Origin: Xylanibacillus composti
GTDB taxonomy: Bacteria > Bacillota > Bacilli > Paenibacillales > K13
NCBI RefSeq assembly: GCF_018403685.1
Contig: NZ_BOVK01000038.1
Coordinates: 1 to 64,000, forward strand
Length of the DNA stretch: 64,000 nucleotides
Reading direction: 5' to 3'
Shown: positions 32,678-42,947 of the stretch, piece by piece
How positions within the stretch are numbered: position 1 is the first letter of the stretch
Layout: each line of letters starts with the position of its first letter
The notes under the pieces: generated by a model
Told to the model about the DNA's origin: nothing
Databases searched by the model: none
What the model saw: only the letters and a program-made list of their open reading frames with translations
Made by a program: the position numbers and the translations under genes

Positions 32678-33727
32678 ATGTCAAATCCATTGCGCGCGGC
32701 TATAGTTGGATCGACCGGATACGGCGGTGTGGAGCTGATTCGGTTGCTGCAGCATCATCCGCAAGTCGAGATCACGTCTGTCATTTCGTCTTCCTCAGCT
32801 GGCACACCAATTACGGAAGGCTTTCCTCATTTGCACAGCATCATGACAGACAATCTGGACGCTGTGGACATTCCGCTTATTCAAAGCAAGGCTGACGTGG
32901 TGTTTTTGGCGACGCCGTCCGGGGTAAGTGTAAAGCTGGCGCCTCAATTTCTGGACGCCGGTTTGAAAGTGATTGATCTCTCAGGCGATTATCGATTGAA
33001 ATCGGGTGAAGCGTACAAAACCTGGTATAAGCACGATCCTGCGGAAGAGCGCTATTTGCAGCAGGCTGTTTATGGTCTTGCCGAGATTTACGGTACACAG
33101 GTGAAGGGGCAGCCGTTTATCTCCAATCCGGGCTGCTACCCGACTGCGACCCTCTTGGCCTTGTGGCCGGCTGTGGAGCGGGGATGGATTGACCCGGCTT
33201 CGATCATCATTGACGCCAAGTCTGGCGTATCCGGTGCCGGGCGCGGTCAGAGCCTGACCGTGCACTATTCGGAAATCAATGAGAACTTCCGCGCCTACAA
33301 GGTCAACAAGCATCAGCACATTCCGGAGATTGAACAGGTTCTGAGCGACGCTGCGGGCAAGCCGGTCAACGTCACCTTCACGACTCATCTCGTTCCGATG
33401 ACGAGGGGGATCATGACGACGATTTACGGCGTGCAGTCGGAAGCGCGCACGGATCAGGATTGGGTTCGGGCGTATGAGGAGTATTATGCAGGGAAGAAGT
33501 TCGTCCGCATTCGGCCAGCCGGACAGTGGCCGGCAACGAAGGAAGTAACGGGATCGAACTATTGCGACATCGGATTTGCCGCGGATGCGCGCACTGGAAG
33601 AATCACGATCATTTCTGTCATTGATAATGTAGTGAAGGGCGCAGCCGGCCAGGCCATTCAAAACTTGAACTTAATGATGGGATGGGACGAGGCGCTTGGC
33701 CTTCATATGGCGCCAGTGTATCCTTAA
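32678..33727 (+). CDS. argC: N-acetyl-gamma-glutamyl-phosphate reductase
   Basis: ArgC makes N-acetylglutamate semialdehyde, the third step of arginine synthesis. The 349-residue protein starts with the NADP motif GSTGYGGVELIRLL and has the catalytic cysteine in SNPGCYPTATLLAL. The conserved HQHIPEIEQ and VPMTRGIMTTIY segments are present. ATG 32678 lies behind AAAAGGGG. It is the first gene of a seven-gene arginine cluster. Confidence 0.97.
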   Translation: MSNPLRAAIVGSTGYGGVELIRLLQHHPQVEITSVISSSSAGTPITEGFPHLHSIMTDNLDAVDIPLIQSKADVVFLATPSGVSVKLAPQFLDAGLKVIDLSGDYRLKSGEAYKTWYKHDPAEERYLQQAVYGLAEIYGTQVKGQPFISNPGCYPTATLLALWPAVERGWIDPASIIIDAKSGVSGAGRGQSLTVHYSEINENFRAYKVNKHQHIPEIEQVLSDAAGKPVNVTFTTHLVPMTRGIMTTIYGVQSEARTDQDWVRAYEEYYAGKKFVRIRPAGQWPATKEVTGSNYCDIGFAADARTGRITIISVIDNVVKGAAGQAIQNLNLMMGWDEALGLHMAPVYP

Positions 33728-33806
33728 GAGTTTTATAGTTTCATACACAGGTCATGCAGGGCTAAGCGGCCTGGGCGAATGTATAGAGAAAGCAGGGGCG
33801 ACGAGG

Positions 33807-35039
33807 ATGGAAATGGAAGAACACAAACAGGTTCATATCGTGGAAGGCGGCTCCGTCACGACACCGAAGGGATTTCGCGCAGGAGGCTTGCATTGCGGCA
33901 TCAAGAAGACCGCGCGCAACGATCTGGGTGCGATCCTGTGCGAGGTTCCGGCGGAAGCCGCCGCGGTATTTACGACGAATATTTTTCAGGCTGCACCGCT
34001 GAAGATCACGCGTGAAAGCTTGACTGCGGGTAACAGGCTGCAAGCGATGATCGTGAACTCCGGCAATGCGAATGCCTGCACCGGCCAGCAGGGAGAGGAT
34101 GATGCGCGCAGCATGCGGGCAGCGGCAGCTCAAGCATGGGGAATGCCGGAGCATTATGTAGGCGTGACCTCCACGGGCGTAATCGGCGAGCTGTTGCCGA
34201 TGGATAAGGTGCTGGCCGGCATAGCCGGACTGCCTGAAGCCGTTACTGCGGTCGGGGGACCTGCCTTCAACGAGGCGATCCTGACGACGGATTTGGTGGA
34301 AAAGACGATCTGTGTGCGCGTGGACATTGATGGCGTGCCTGTCCATATTGCCGGTGCCGCCAAAGGCTCCGGCATGATCCATCCGAATATGGCTACCATG
34401 CTCGGCTTTATTACGACCGATGCAAACATTCGCGCGGCAGAGCTGCAGAAGTTGCTCAGCGAGGCAACGGATACCTCGTTCAATATGATCACCGTTGACG
34501 GAGATACCAGTACGAACGATATGGTTGTAGCCATGGCGAGCGGCTTGGCAGAGCATGAGCCTCTGAGCGAGCAGCATCCGCAATGGGCGGCGTACGCCGC
34601 GGCATTTCAGCACGTGGCGCAGCACTTGGCCAAGGCGATTGCCCGGGACGGCGAAGGCGCCACCAAACTCATAGAAGTTACCGTCAACGGTGCGGTCTCG
34701 CATGAAGCGGCCCGTGCCATCGTGAAGACGATTATAGGGTCCAGTCTGGTCAAGACGGCTGTCTTTGGCGCGGATGCGAACTGGGGACGCATCATCGCTT
34801 GTGTCGGACGCGCGGGTCAGCCTGTGAATCCGGACACGGTAGATATTCAAATCGGGGATATCCGAACTTTGGAGAAGTCGCGGCCGGTCCGTTTCGACGA
34901 AGAGAAGGCCGAGGCGTACTTGAAGTCGGATACGATTCAGATCCGGGTAGATTTGAACATGGGTGAAGGCACAGCGACCGGCTGGGGCTGCGACCTGACG
35001 TATGAGTATGTGCGAATTAATGCGGCTTATCGGACGTAA
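33807..35039 (+). CDS. argJ: Bifunctional ornithine acetyltransferase / N-acetylglutamate synthase
   Basis: ArgJ recycles the acetyl group from N-acetylornithine to glutamate and may also use acetyl-CoA. The 410-residue precursor is cut autocatalytically at the Ala-Thr bond in GMIHPNMATMLGF, the Thr becoming the nucleophile. VNSGNANACTG and the C-terminal GADANWGRI are conserved. ATG 33807 gives the usual length; the longer open frame from 33696 overlaps argC and is not needed. No separate argA is in this cluster, which suits the bifunctional form, but bifunctionality is not provable here. Confidence 0.95.
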   Translation: MEMEEHKQVHIVEGGSVTTPKGFRAGGLHCGIKKTARNDLGAILCEVPAEAAAVFTTNIFQAAPLKITRESLTAGNRLQAMIVNSGNANACTGQQGEDDARSMRAAAAQAWGMPEHYVGVTSTGVIGELLPMDKVLAGIAGLPEAVTAVGGPAFNEAILTTDLVEKTICVRVDIDGVPVHIAGAAKGSGMIHPNMATMLGFITTDANIRAAELQKLLSEATDTSFNMITVDGDTSTNDMVVAMASGLAEHEPLSEQHPQWAAYAAAFQHVAQHLAKAIARDGEGATKLIEVTVNGAVSHEAARAIVKTIIGSSLVKTAVFGADANWGRIIACVGRAGQPVNPDTVDIQIGDIRTLEKSRPVRFDEEKAEAYLKSDTIQIRVDLNMGEGTATGWGCDLTYEYVRINAAYRT

Positions 35040-35054
35040 CGGGGAGGGTAACCG

Positions 35055-35846
35055 ATGAACGACTGTTTTGTCATGAAGTGCGGCGGAAGCACATTGGCGG
35101 AGCTTCCAGACGCCTTCTTCGAGGAATTGGGGAGCTTGCAGGCCGAAGGGATGATTCCGGTCATCGTGCATGGCGGCGGACCGGCTATTTCGGAAACGCT
35201 GGCCAAGCTGGACATTCCGAGCGAATTTGTTGGCGGACTGCGGAAAACAAGCGAGGCCGTGCTTGACGTTGTGGAGATGGTATTGGCTGGCAGGATCAAC
35301 AAAGAGATTGTCCGGCGCATCCAGAGCTCGGGAGCAACCGCTCTAGGGGTGAGCGGTGTGGATGGCATGCTGATTGTGGCGGAGCCTGTCCCGAATGCAG
35401 ATGAGATCGGCTTCGTAGGCGATGTCGTGGACGTCCAGGCATCCCTAGTGCGAGGCATTGTGGATATGGGCTATATGCCGGTTATTGCACCGATTGGCAT
35501 TGACCGTGCCGGACAGCGCTACAACATTAATGCAGATACAGCGGCAGGGGCAGTTGCTTCCCATATTGGAGCGGAACGGATGATCGTGGTGACAGATGTG
35601 CCGGGCATTCTGCGAACAGCTGACAACGGCGAGAAGCAAGTCATGCCTGCTGTAACCCGGGAAGAAATTGAAGCGATGATCGATTCTGGCGATATCTACG
35701 GAGGCATGATCCCGAAGGTGCGGGCTGCGATGAAGTGTCTGCACGGACAGGTTCAGGAGGTCGTCATCGTGGACGGCAAAGTTCCCGGTATCTTGAGGCA
35801 AGTGCTTGATGGCGCGGCGGTTGGCACGCGGATTGTGAAGGAATAA
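35055..35846 (+). CDS. argB: Acetylglutamate kinase
   Basis: ArgB phosphorylates N-acetylglutamate. The 263-residue protein has the amino-acid kinase start MKCGGSTL, the substrate loop VIVHGGGPAISETL, the region GLRKTSEAVLDVVEMVLAG, and NINADTAAGAVA with VVTDVPGIL. It lacks the N-terminal extension of arginine-inhibited kinases, so it is probably the non-feedback-inhibited type; this is inference. GGAGGG precedes ATG 35055. Confidence 0.97.
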   Translation: MNDCFVMKCGGSTLAELPDAFFEELGSLQAEGMIPVIVHGGGPAISETLAKLDIPSEFVGGLRKTSEAVLDVVEMVLAGRINKEIVRRIQSSGATALGVSGVDGMLIVAEPVPNADEIGFVGDVVDVQASLVRGIVDMGYMPVIAPIGIDRAGQRYNINADTAAGAVASHIGAERMIVVTDVPGILRTADNGEKQVMPAVTREEIEAMIDSGDIYGGMIPKVRAAMKCLHGQVQEVVIVDGKVPGILRQVLDGAAVGTRIVKE

Positions 35847-35873
35847 GGGGTTATCAGGAAGGGGAGTATCAGG

Positions 35874-37064
35874 ATGCAGGACAAGAAGGCGGCGCTGTTT
35901 CCCACGTACGCGCGGTTTCCATTGACACTCGTCAAGGGCGAGGGCAGCAAGCTCTGGGATGATCAGGGCAATGAATATTTAGACTTTTTCAGCGGCTTGG
36001 CCGTAACCAATTTGGGTCATGCGCACCCGGCTGTGAAGGCAGCCGTTCTCGAACAGGCCGATATACTGTGGCATGTATCGAACCTGTACCACATCCCGGG
36101 CCAGGAGAAGCTGGCAGAGGAACTGACAGCCGCAAGCTGCGCGGATCGGGCGTTTTTCTGCAACAGCGGAGCTGAAGCGAACGAGGCAGCCATCAAGCTG
36201 GCACGCCGCTATCACCAACTGGTACGACGCGAGCAGCGTTATGAAATTGTTACCTTCCATCAGTCGTTCCATGGCCGCACGCTAGCCACCTTGACCGCAA
36301 CCGGCCAGGATAAAGTGAAGGAAGGGTTCGCGCCTCTTCCTGAAGGATTTGTCTATGCGAACTTTAACGATATGGAATCCGTGAAGAAAGCGATCCATAA
36401 CCGTACGGCGGCAGTCATGCTGGAAACCGTTCAAGCAGAGGGCGGTGTGCATGTGGCAGACCAGGCCTTCCTGAAGGAGTTGGCTGCCCTGTGCCGGGAG
36501 CAAGGGATTCTGCTCATTCTTGATGAGGTGCAGACCGGTATGGGACGGACCGGCAAGCTGTTCTCCTATGAGCATTTCGGCATTGAGCCGGACATCTTCA
36601 CCCTGGCGAAGGGACTGGGCAACGGTTATCCGATTGGGGCGGTACTCGCCAAGGAGAAGCTGGCCGAGGCCTTCTCTCCGGGCAGCCATGGCTCTACCTT
36701 CGGCGGCAACCCAATGGCATCGGCCGTAGCACGGGCAGTGCTGCGCACGATGCAAGAGGAAAAGCTGCCGGAGCGCGCGCATAAGCTGGGTGCCAATATG
36801 GTGCGCCGCCTGCAGGAAGCCCTGCAGGATAACCCGTTCGTTCGGGAAGTGAGGGGCCTTGGTCTGCTGATTGGCATCGCCTGTACAGAACCGGTGGCTG
36901 ATCTCGTCGCGCAAGCTCGCGAACAAGGGCTGCTCGTCGTGACTGCAGGCCCGAATGTTATCCGTCTTCTCCCGAATTTGCTCCTAACGGAAGAAGAAAT
37001 GGAGCGCGGGCTGGACGTGCTGACTTCGCTATTGGCCAAACAGACGGTAGGAGAGGGGATTTGA
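35874..37064 (+). CDS. argD: Acetylornithine aminotransferase
   Basis: A class III PLP aminotransferase of 396 residues. FFCNSGAEANEAAIKLAR, FHQSFHGRTLATLTATGQ, the PLP aspartate in LILDEVQTGMGRTG and the Schiff-base lysine in TLAKGLGNGYPIGA are intact. It transfers an amino group from glutamate to N-acetylglutamate semialdehyde. One base separates its stop from the argF ATG. Confidence 0.95.
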   Translation: MQDKKAALFPTYARFPLTLVKGEGSKLWDDQGNEYLDFFSGLAVTNLGHAHPAVKAAVLEQADILWHVSNLYHIPGQEKLAEELTAASCADRAFFCNSGAEANEAAIKLARRYHQLVRREQRYEIVTFHQSFHGRTLATLTATGQDKVKEGFAPLPEGFVYANFNDMESVKKAIHNRTAAVMLETVQAEGGVHVADQAFLKELAALCREQGILLILDEVQTGMGRTGKLFSYEHFGIEPDIFTLAKGLGNGYPIGAVLAKEKLAEAFSPGSHGSTFGGNPMASAVARAVLRTMQEEKLPERAHKLGANMVRRLQEALQDNPFVREVRGLGLLIGIACTEPVADLVAQAREQGLLVVTAGPNVIRLLPNLLLTEEEMERGLDVLTSLLAKQTVGEGI

Positions 37065-37065
37065 G

Positions 37066-38022
37066 ATGAATCATACGGTAAAAGAAGAGCTGGCAACGGG
37101 CTTGAAGGGCCGCGATTTTCTGGCGCTGGTTGATTATACGCCGGATGAAGTGCGCTACTTGCTGGACCTGGGCATCGAGCTGAAGCGCAAGCAGAAAGCA
37201 GGGGAGCTCTATCAGCCGCTTAAGGGCAAGACGCTTGGCATGATCTTTGAGAAAAATTCCACTCGTACCCGCGTTTCTTTTGAAGTGGGCATGTACCAGC
37301 TGGGCGGCCATGCGCTGTTCCTGAGCCGCAACGACCTGCAGCTGGGACGGGGCGAAACCGTGTGGGATACGGGACAGGTCATGTCCCGTTATCTGGACGG
37401 CATCATGATTCGAACCTTCGCCCACAAAAACGTGGTTGAATTGGCGCGCGGGGCGACGGTTCCGGTGATTAACGGATTGACGGATCTGTCTCATCCGTGC
37501 CAGGCCATGGCCGACTACCAGACCATTCTGGAGGTTAAGGGAAGTCTGGAGGGTGTAAAACTCGCTTACGTTGGGGACGGCAACAACATGGTGCATTCGC
37601 TCATGATGGGGGCGGCCAAGCTTGGCTTGCACATTGCGGTCGCGACGCCGGAAGGCTACGAGCCGGATAGCGAAGTGCTGGAGATGTCTCAGGAGAATGC
37701 GGAACAGACTGGAGCGAAGATTGAAGTGCTTCGCGATCCGAAAGAAGCTGTAAACGGAGCGGACTTTATTTATACAGATGTATGGGCCAGCATGGGCATG
37801 GAGGCGGAGCAGGAGCAGCGGCTCCAGGTGTTCAAGAACTATCAGGTGAACGAAGAGCTGGTGAAATACGCAAAGCCGGATTACCGGTTCCTGCATTGTC
37901 TGCCGGCGCATCGCGGGGAAGAGGTGTCCCAGGAAATTATGGACGGCAGCCATTCGATCGTATTCGATCAGGCTGAGAACCGGCTGCATGCGCAGAAGGC
38001 GATCATGGCAGCAATTATGTAA
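37066..38022 (+). CDS. argF: Ornithine carbamoyltransferase
   Basis: ArgF forms citrulline from ornithine and carbamoyl phosphate. The 318-residue protein has the carbamoyl-phosphate motif STRTRVSFE, the [11 protein letters not shown] segment, [12 protein letters not shown] and the ornithine-binding [12 protein letters not shown]. The catabolic ArcB is a relative; the biosynthetic gene set around it decides for ArgF. Confidence 0.96.
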   Translation: MNHTVKEELATGLKGRDFLALVDYTPDEVRYLLDLGIELKRKQKAGELYQPLKGKTLGMIFEKNSTRTRVSFEVGMYQLGGHALFLSRNDLQLGRGETVWDTGQVMSRYLDGIMIRTFAHKNVVELARGATVPVINGLTDLSHPCQAMADYQTILEVKGSLEGVKLAYVGDGNNMVHSLMMGAAKLGLHIAVATPEGYEPDSEVLEMSQENAEQTGAKIEVLRDPKEAVNGADFIYTDVWASMGMEAEQEQRLQVFKNYQVNEELVKYAKPDYRFLHCLPAHRGEEVSQEIMDGSHSIVFDQAENRLHAQKAIMAAIM

Positions 38023-38078
38023 TAGACTTCGGCAAGGATCGAGGATATAGACAAGAACGAGCTTGGGAGGGAATGTCA

Positions 38079-39320
38079 GTGGCAAAGGAAAAAATTGTGC
38101 TCGCCTATTCAGGCGGCCTGGACACGTCTGTCATTTTGGCGTGGCTGAAGGAAACCTACGATGCGGAAATTATCGCCTTTACAGCAGACATCGGTCAGAA
38201 GGAAGAGCTGGACGGCCTGGAGGAGAAAGCGATTCAGACAGGTGCGTCCAAAGTATACATCGATGATCTGCGCGAGGAATTTGCCCGCGATTTTATCTTC
38301 CCGATGTTTCAGTCGGGGGCTCTGTACGAAGGGCAGTATTTGCTTGGCACAAGCATTGCCCGTCCGCTGATTGCCAAGCGCATGGTAGAGATTGCCCGCG
38401 CGGAAGGCGCGACCGCCATTGCGCATGGCGCGACAGGCAAAGGCAACGACCAGGTGCGCTTCGAGTTGAATGCAGCGGCCTTGGCGCCGGAGATCAAGTG
38501 CATCGCTCCATGGCGATTGGACGAGTTCCGCGAGCAGTTCCCCGGCCGCGCAGAAATGATCGCCTATGCGGAGAAGCACGGGATTCCGGTAACCGCTTCA
38601 GCGGCAAAGCCATACTCCACGGACCGCAATCTGTTGCACATCAGCTTTGAAAGCGGCATGCTGGAGGACCCTTGGTTCGACGCCAGCGCGGAATCGAACG
38701 AAGATATGTATGTGCTCAGCGTATCGCCGGAACGGGCTCCGGATGAGCCGGAATACATCGAGATGGAATTCGAGCAGGGCAACTGCGTGGCGATTAACGG
38801 CAAAGCCATGGGCCCGCTTGAAGTGATGGAAACCTTGAACGAGCTTGGCGGCAAGCATGGCATCGGAAGGATCGATATGGTCGAGAACCGCTTCGTCGGC
38901 ATGAAGAGCCGCGGCGTATATGAGACGCCAGGCGGGACGATTTTGTTCGTTGCGCATCGCAAGATGGAATCGCTGACGATGGACCGCGAAGTCATGAGCC
39001 TGCGCGATTCGCTTATTTCCCGCTATAGCGGTCTGGTGTATAACGGATTCTGGTTTGCGCCGGAGCGCCTTGCGCTCCAGGCTCTCATTGCGGAAAGCCA
39101 GAAAAATGTCACCGGCACCGTTCGTATGAAGCTGTACAAGGGCAATGTGATCAGCGCCGGGATCAAGAGTCCGGTCAGCTTGTACAACCCGGATATCGCC
39201 ACAATGGAGGCAGATCCGACGCAGGCGTACAACCAGAATGACGCGACCGGCTTTATTAACTTGAACGCCTTGCGGTTGCGTGTACAGGCCGGGGTCGAAC
39301 AGTCGAAACACAACAATTGA
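38079..39320 (+). CDS. argG: Argininosuccinate synthase
   Basis: ArgG joins citrulline and aspartate using ATP. The 413-residue protein has the PP-loop [24 protein letters not shown] and the citrulline-binding [19 protein letters not shown] (38065-38070) is two bases from an ATG at 38073 but eight from GTG 38079, which also gives the family start [14 protein letters not shown] choose 38079. A 139-base GC-rich gap with possible CCCC/GGGG hairpins separates it from argH. Confidence 0.95.
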   Translation: MAKEKIVLAYSGGLDTSVILAWLKETYDAEIIAFTADIGQKEELDGLEEKAIQTGASKVYIDDLREEFARDFIFPMFQSGALYEGQYLLGTSIARPLIAKRMVEIARAEGATAIAHGATGKGNDQVRFELNAAALAPEIKCIAPWRLDEFREQFPGRAEMIAYAEKHGIPVTASAAKPYSTDRNLLHISFESGMLEDPWFDASAESNEDMYVLSVSPERAPDEPEYIEMEFEQGNCVAINGKAMGPLEVMETLNELGGKHGIGRIDMVENRFVGMKSRGVYETPGGTILFVAHRKMESLTMDREVMSLRDSLISRYSGLVYNGFWFAPERLALQALIAESQKNVTGTVRMKLYKGNVISAGIKSPVSLYNPDIATMEADPTQAYNQNDATGFINLNALRLRVQAGVEQSKHNN

Positions 39321-39459
39321 CAGAAGTAACAGCACCTTTGCTGAACGAATAACGCCGGAAGCAACGGCGGCGAGCGAGTCGCGTCCCCGCGCAGCTGGGG
39401 AGCTTGACCCGCAGGCTGCGCTGCTCCGGCGATCTGTGTGAGTAAGGAAGGAGAACACG

Positions 39460-40872
39460 ATGAGCAAATTATGGGGTGGCCGGTTTACGAAGAAGACCGA
39501 CCAACTGGTAGAAGAATATACAGCCTCCATCGGCTTTGACAAAGAGCTGGCGGAGGAGGATATTCAGGGCAGTTTGGCGCATGTGGCCATGCTCGGCAAG
39601 TGCGGCATCCTGTCACCCGAAGACGTGGAGAAGATCACTGAGGGCCTGCACCAGGTGCAGATGAAAATCCGCCGCGGTGAAGTCGACTATGCAGTTTCCG
39701 ATGAGGATATCCACATGAACATCGAAAAGCTGCTGATCGAGGAAATCGGTCCGGCAGGCGGCAGACTGCATACCGGACGGAGCCGCAACGACCAGGTAGC
39801 GACCGATATGCACCTGTATTTGCGCCGCAGGGTTGTGGAATTCGTACAGCTGCTGACCAATTTGCAGGAGGCGCTGCTCGGACAAGCGCGCGACAATTTG
39901 GATACGATTCTGCCTGGTTACACCCATTTGCAGCGGGCGCAGCCGATCTTGTTCGCCCATCATCTCATGGCATATGTAGCCATGTTTCAGCGCGATGTGG
40001 AACGGCTGCAGGACAGCTTCAAGCGGATCAATGTGCTGCCGCTAGGCGCAGGCGCGCTCGCGGGAACTACTTTCCCGATTGACCGTCACTTTGTAGCCGA
40101 AAAGCTGGGCTTCGATCGTGTATATGAAAACAGCCTGGATGCAGTGAGCGACCGTGACTTCATAGTGGAGTTTTTGGCCGCGGCTTCCATGATTATGATG
40201 CATCTTTCGCGATTCAGCGAGGAGCTGGTCCTGTGGTCCAGCACTGAATTCAATTTCGTCGAGCTGGACGATGCCTTCTGCACCGGCAGCAGCATCATGC
40301 CGCAGAAGAAAAATCCGGATGTGCCCGAGCTCATTCGCGGCAAGACCGGGCGCGTCTACGGCAACCTGATCGGGCTGTTGACGACGCTGAAGGCACTTCC
40401 GCTGGCTTACAACAAGGACATGCAGGAGGACAAGGAAGGCATGTTCGATACGGTCAAGACCTTGCAGGGAGCGCTGCAGCTGTTCGCCCCGATGGTCGCC
40501 ACCATGCAGGTCAATCGCGATCGGATGCGGGATGCGGTCAACAAGGACTTCTCCAACGCAACAGATATTGCCGATTATCTGGTCAATAAAGGCCTGCCTT
40601 TCCGTCAGGCGCATGAAGTGATTGGCAAGACCGTGCTCTATTGCATTCAGAACAACAAGTACTTGCTGGATTTGGAGCTGGAGGAGTTCAATAAGTTCTC
40701 CAAGCTGTTTGAGGAAGACATTTACGATGTGTTGAAGCCGGAAAGCGTGGTCGATGCACGCGACGTGTATGGCGGCACTGCCCGCCGACAGGTAGAGCAG
40801 GCGGTAGAGCGGGCGGAGGCTGAGCTTGTGCAAACCCGCGAATGGGTGGAAGCACGTACAGAGAAGGAATAG
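39460..40872 (+). CDS. argH: Argininosuccinate lyase
   Basis: ArgH releases arginine and fumarate, the last step. The 470-residue protein has the fumarase/aspartase signature [16 protein letters not shown] (with the catalytic Ser in the flexible loop), [13 protein letters not shown], and [15 protein letters not shown] with the catalytic His. Good AAGGAAGGAGA before ATG 39460. It closes the cluster and is followed by a strong terminator. Confidence 0.97.
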   Translation: MSKLWGGRFTKKTDQLVEEYTASIGFDKELAEEDIQGSLAHVAMLGKCGILSPEDVEKITEGLHQVQMKIRRGEVDYAVSDEDIHMNIEKLLIEEIGPAGGRLHTGRSRNDQVATDMHLYLRRRVVEFVQLLTNLQEALLGQARDNLDTILPGYTHLQRAQPILFAHHLMAYVAMFQRDVERLQDSFKRINVLPLGAGALAGTTFPIDRHFVAEKLGFDRVYENSLDAVSDRDFIVEFLAAASMIMMHLSRFSEELVLWSSTEFNFVELDDAFCTGSSIMPQKKNPDVPELIRGKTGRVYGNLIGLLTTLKALPLAYNKDMQEDKEGMFDTVKTLQGALQLFAPMVATMQVNRDRMRDAVNKDFSNATDIADYLVNKGLPFRQAHEVIGKTVLYCIQNNKYLLDLELEEFNKFSKLFEEDIYDVLKPESVVDARDVYGGTARRQVEQAVERAEAELVQTREWVEARTEKE

Positions 40873-40884
40873 CTGGAAGCATAT

Positions 40885-40925
40885 AAGCATGCGGTTCTCA
40901 AACGGGGAAGCGCATGCTTTTTTTA
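40885..40925 (+). terminator. Arginine cluster terminator
   Basis: AAGCATGCG (40885-40893) pairs perfectly with CGCATGCTT (40911-40919), 17-base loop, then a run of T to 40924. Confidence 0.88.
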
Positions 40926-41273
40926 TGTTGCCAGCCCGGAAATAAAGAGGGGAAAGGAGAACCCGGGACAAGCTCCTTTCTTCTCATGAGCAGAATAATC
41001 AGCAGCAGGACAGGAAGGTTCGCTTCCCCTTACTCCCGATATCGACGATTTCGACAAAGACGGGTTTGGATTTGACCGTATACTCTTTCAAGCTGCGGCT
41101 TACCGGATCGATCATGTAGAATTCTGCGCACCCGGCAATCGTGTAGTACCCCGGCGCATCAATGGAAATCTCCCGTTCACCCTATCATGGTATGCAGGCA
41201 GATGCAGGGTATTCGGGCGCTTGCCCAGACCGATTCATTCCCGGTTGGTACAGGCGCTGCGCATGGCAGGGGA
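40926..41273. other. argH/vanW convergent intergenic region
   Basis: Within this gap the minus strand is open from 41181 to a TGA at 40999 (entered separately). The rest shows no promoter or gene that I can support. Confidence 0.5.
40999..41181 (-). pseudogene. Possible gene remnant or small protein without a clear start
   Basis: The minus strand is open for 60 codons between a TAG and a TGA. The product has ordinary protein composition: GEREISIDAPGYYTIAGCAE then FYMIDPVSRSLKEYTVKSKP and VFVEIVDIGSKGKRTFLSCC. No ATG, GTG or TTG lies in frame before the internal ATG at about 41118, and the only ribosome-site-like GGGAG would need an ATT start. I do not recognise the family. It may be the surviving 3' end of a broken gene downstream of the VanW gene. 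Confidence 0.35.
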
Positions 41274-42758
41274 TTATTCAAAGATCGGACCGAATACGCC
41301 ATCCTCGATAATTTGCTTTTTCGGACCTGTTGGAGCCGTCTGCTCATTTTCGGCAGCTCCGGTATGCCGTGCGACAAGCCGGGGCTTGGGCTGATAACGA
41401 TCTGTCGAGATCGTTTCGGTCTCTACCGCTTTGCCGTCAACGAGCTTGATCCGTTCTGTAATCACCTCATATCCAACTTTGCCTTCCTGGAGCAGGCGTT
41501 CTTCCCCTGGCTGCAAATGGTTGTTGCGCACGACCTTGACAGGGGGCTCGATCGTGCGGGTAACTTTCGAGCGAATCTGGTATTGCACGTTGCGCGGCAG
41601 CGTGCCGAACAGCTTGATTGTGATCGTCTTGCCCTTCACGGCTGTGCGAATTTGCAGATGCTTGCCGGTATTGTTCCGAAAGCGGAAGTTAATATAACCG
41701 GATGAGAAGGTGGCATCCTGCCCAAGCGGCACATATTGTATAGGCAGCGAGTGATTGCGCCGTTCGACAATTTCAAGTCCGCTGCGCAGCGCTGCGTTGT
41801 ACAATGTGGTGGACACCTGGCAGATGCCGCCGCCGATCCCGGGGACGAACTTGCCGTTCAGAATAATCGGAGCTTCTTTGTAGCCGCTGTTTTGTCTGGT
41901 CTTTTCGACAACAGCACCATAGTCAAAAATATCGCCCGGCTTCAATATCATGTCCTGGATGGTATCCGCCGTAGCCTGAATGTTATGGACGCGTCCTGCG
42001 CCGCTGCGAGCGAAAGAAGTCGTGAACTCTGCAATTTTTCGCTCGATCCCCTCGTTTTTCAAAGTATCCACAGTGATAGAGGGGGGGATTACCCGCATCG
42101 GCAGCTTCAGCATAATCGGCTTCTGGGACTTGGCTGCGCCATGCTGCGCCATCTCGACCAGCGCTTCTTCGAGCAGCTGCTGGCTGATGCCGGAAAACTG
42201 CCGCTCAAGTGCATCAACATCCACATGCTCTACAGATCGGCCTTCTTTGTATTGCACCGTATCATGGCTGGTGATGGTCCGCTGGGCGTTGATCGGCTGC
42301 CTCGCCTGAATATCCGCCCACTCCCGCTGTACTACCGCATCAATGTCGCTTCGTTGTACAGTTGCGTGCAATGGGAAGGCCTGATCGCGCATTTGCCAGC
42401 GCGCGTGCGCCCGGCTGTAGGGGTTCCCGTTCAACACGCGTTCTAAATCGTCGCGAAGCTGCTCCGAATGGAGCCCCATACCGGCCATGTCAATCGTTAT
42501 GGACACTGGCGGGCCAACGCTTGACTCGATTACAACCTGCCGCCGGCGCAGCGCTTCGGCGAGATGACCCAGCTCCCGATCCAGTTGCTGCATCGTCATC
42601 CCGCCAATTGTCCATGGGCCAATGTGAACTCCGCGCGGTACAGTTTGCTGAAGGCCGTACACGCCGACGGCCGCTGCCGCAAGCAGGGATGTCAGCATGC
42701 ATGCCCCCAATAGAAGCCAGAGACTCCTGCCGCTTCCTCGATATTTCCAACGCTCCAC
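41274..42758 (-). CDS. VanW/G5-domain cell-envelope protein
   Basis: An approximately 494-residue protein anchored by one N-terminal membrane helix (LWLLLGACMLTSLLAAAAVG). After a peptidoglycan-binding-type segment (about 45-230) comes the VanW core with FDYGAVVEKTRQNSGYKEAP and GGGICQVSTTLYNAALRSGL (about 270-370), and near the C terminus a G5 domain (about 395-460) with NNHLQPGEERLLQEGKVGYE. The biochemical role of VanW is unknown; G5 domains bind surface sugars or peptidoglycan. AAAGGAGG touches the ATG at 42767, so GTG 42758, nine bases away, is preferred. A C-terminal soluble tail ends the protein. Confidence 0.85.
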   Translation of the reverse strand: MERWKYRGSGRSLWLLLGACMLTSLLAAAAVGVYGLQQTVPRGVHIGPWTIGGMTMQQLDRELGHLAEALRRRQVVIESSVGPPVSITIDMAGMGLHSEQLRDDLERVLNGNPYSRAHARWQMRDQAFPLHATVQRSDIDAVVQREWADIQARQPINAQRTITSHDTVQYKEGRSVEHVDVDALERQFSGISQQLLEEALVEMAQHGAAKSQKPIMLKLPMRVIPPSITVDTLKNEGIERKIAEFTTSFARSGAGRVHNIQATADTIQDMILKPGDIFDYGAVVEKTRQNSGYKEAPIILNGKFVPGIGGGICQVSTTLYNAALRSGLEIVERRNHSLPIQYVPLGQDATFSSGYINFRFRNNTGKHLQIRTAVKGKTITIKLFGTLPRNVQYQIRSKVTRTIEPPVKVVRNNHLQPGEERLLQEGKVGYEVITERIKLVDGKAVETETISTDRYQPKPRLVARHTGAAENEQTAPTGPKKQIIEDGVFGPIFE

Positions 42759-42844
42759 GGGCCGCATCCTCCTTTATGCTACATTCTATGCTTGGCCTGC
42801 CCACAAATTTCCTAGCAAAGATAGACGAAATTTGCGCTGATAGA

Positions 42845-42853
42845 TGGTATAAT
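42845..42853 (+). promoter_or_regulatory. Extended -10 promoter of ftsE
   Basis: TGG followed by TATAAT (42848-42853) is a strong extended -10; no good -35 lies at 16-18 bases. Confidence 0.55.
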
Positions 42854-42947
42854 GTGAGATAATGGAGATTTTCCGAACTTCCTAAAGGAAATCCTCGTCT
42901 AGTGTCGAAATAGACTAATGCCAGATACACACAGGAGATGTGATACC

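Noticed and set aside
33762-35171. 469-codon minus-strand open frame opposite argJ
   Set aside because: argJ has its cleavage motif and correct length on the plus strand; the antisense translation is not protein-like.
39321-39459. T-box or second promoter between argG and argH
   Set aside because: No AGGGUGG-type T-box motif or clear -35/-10 pair was found; only GC-rich short hairpins.
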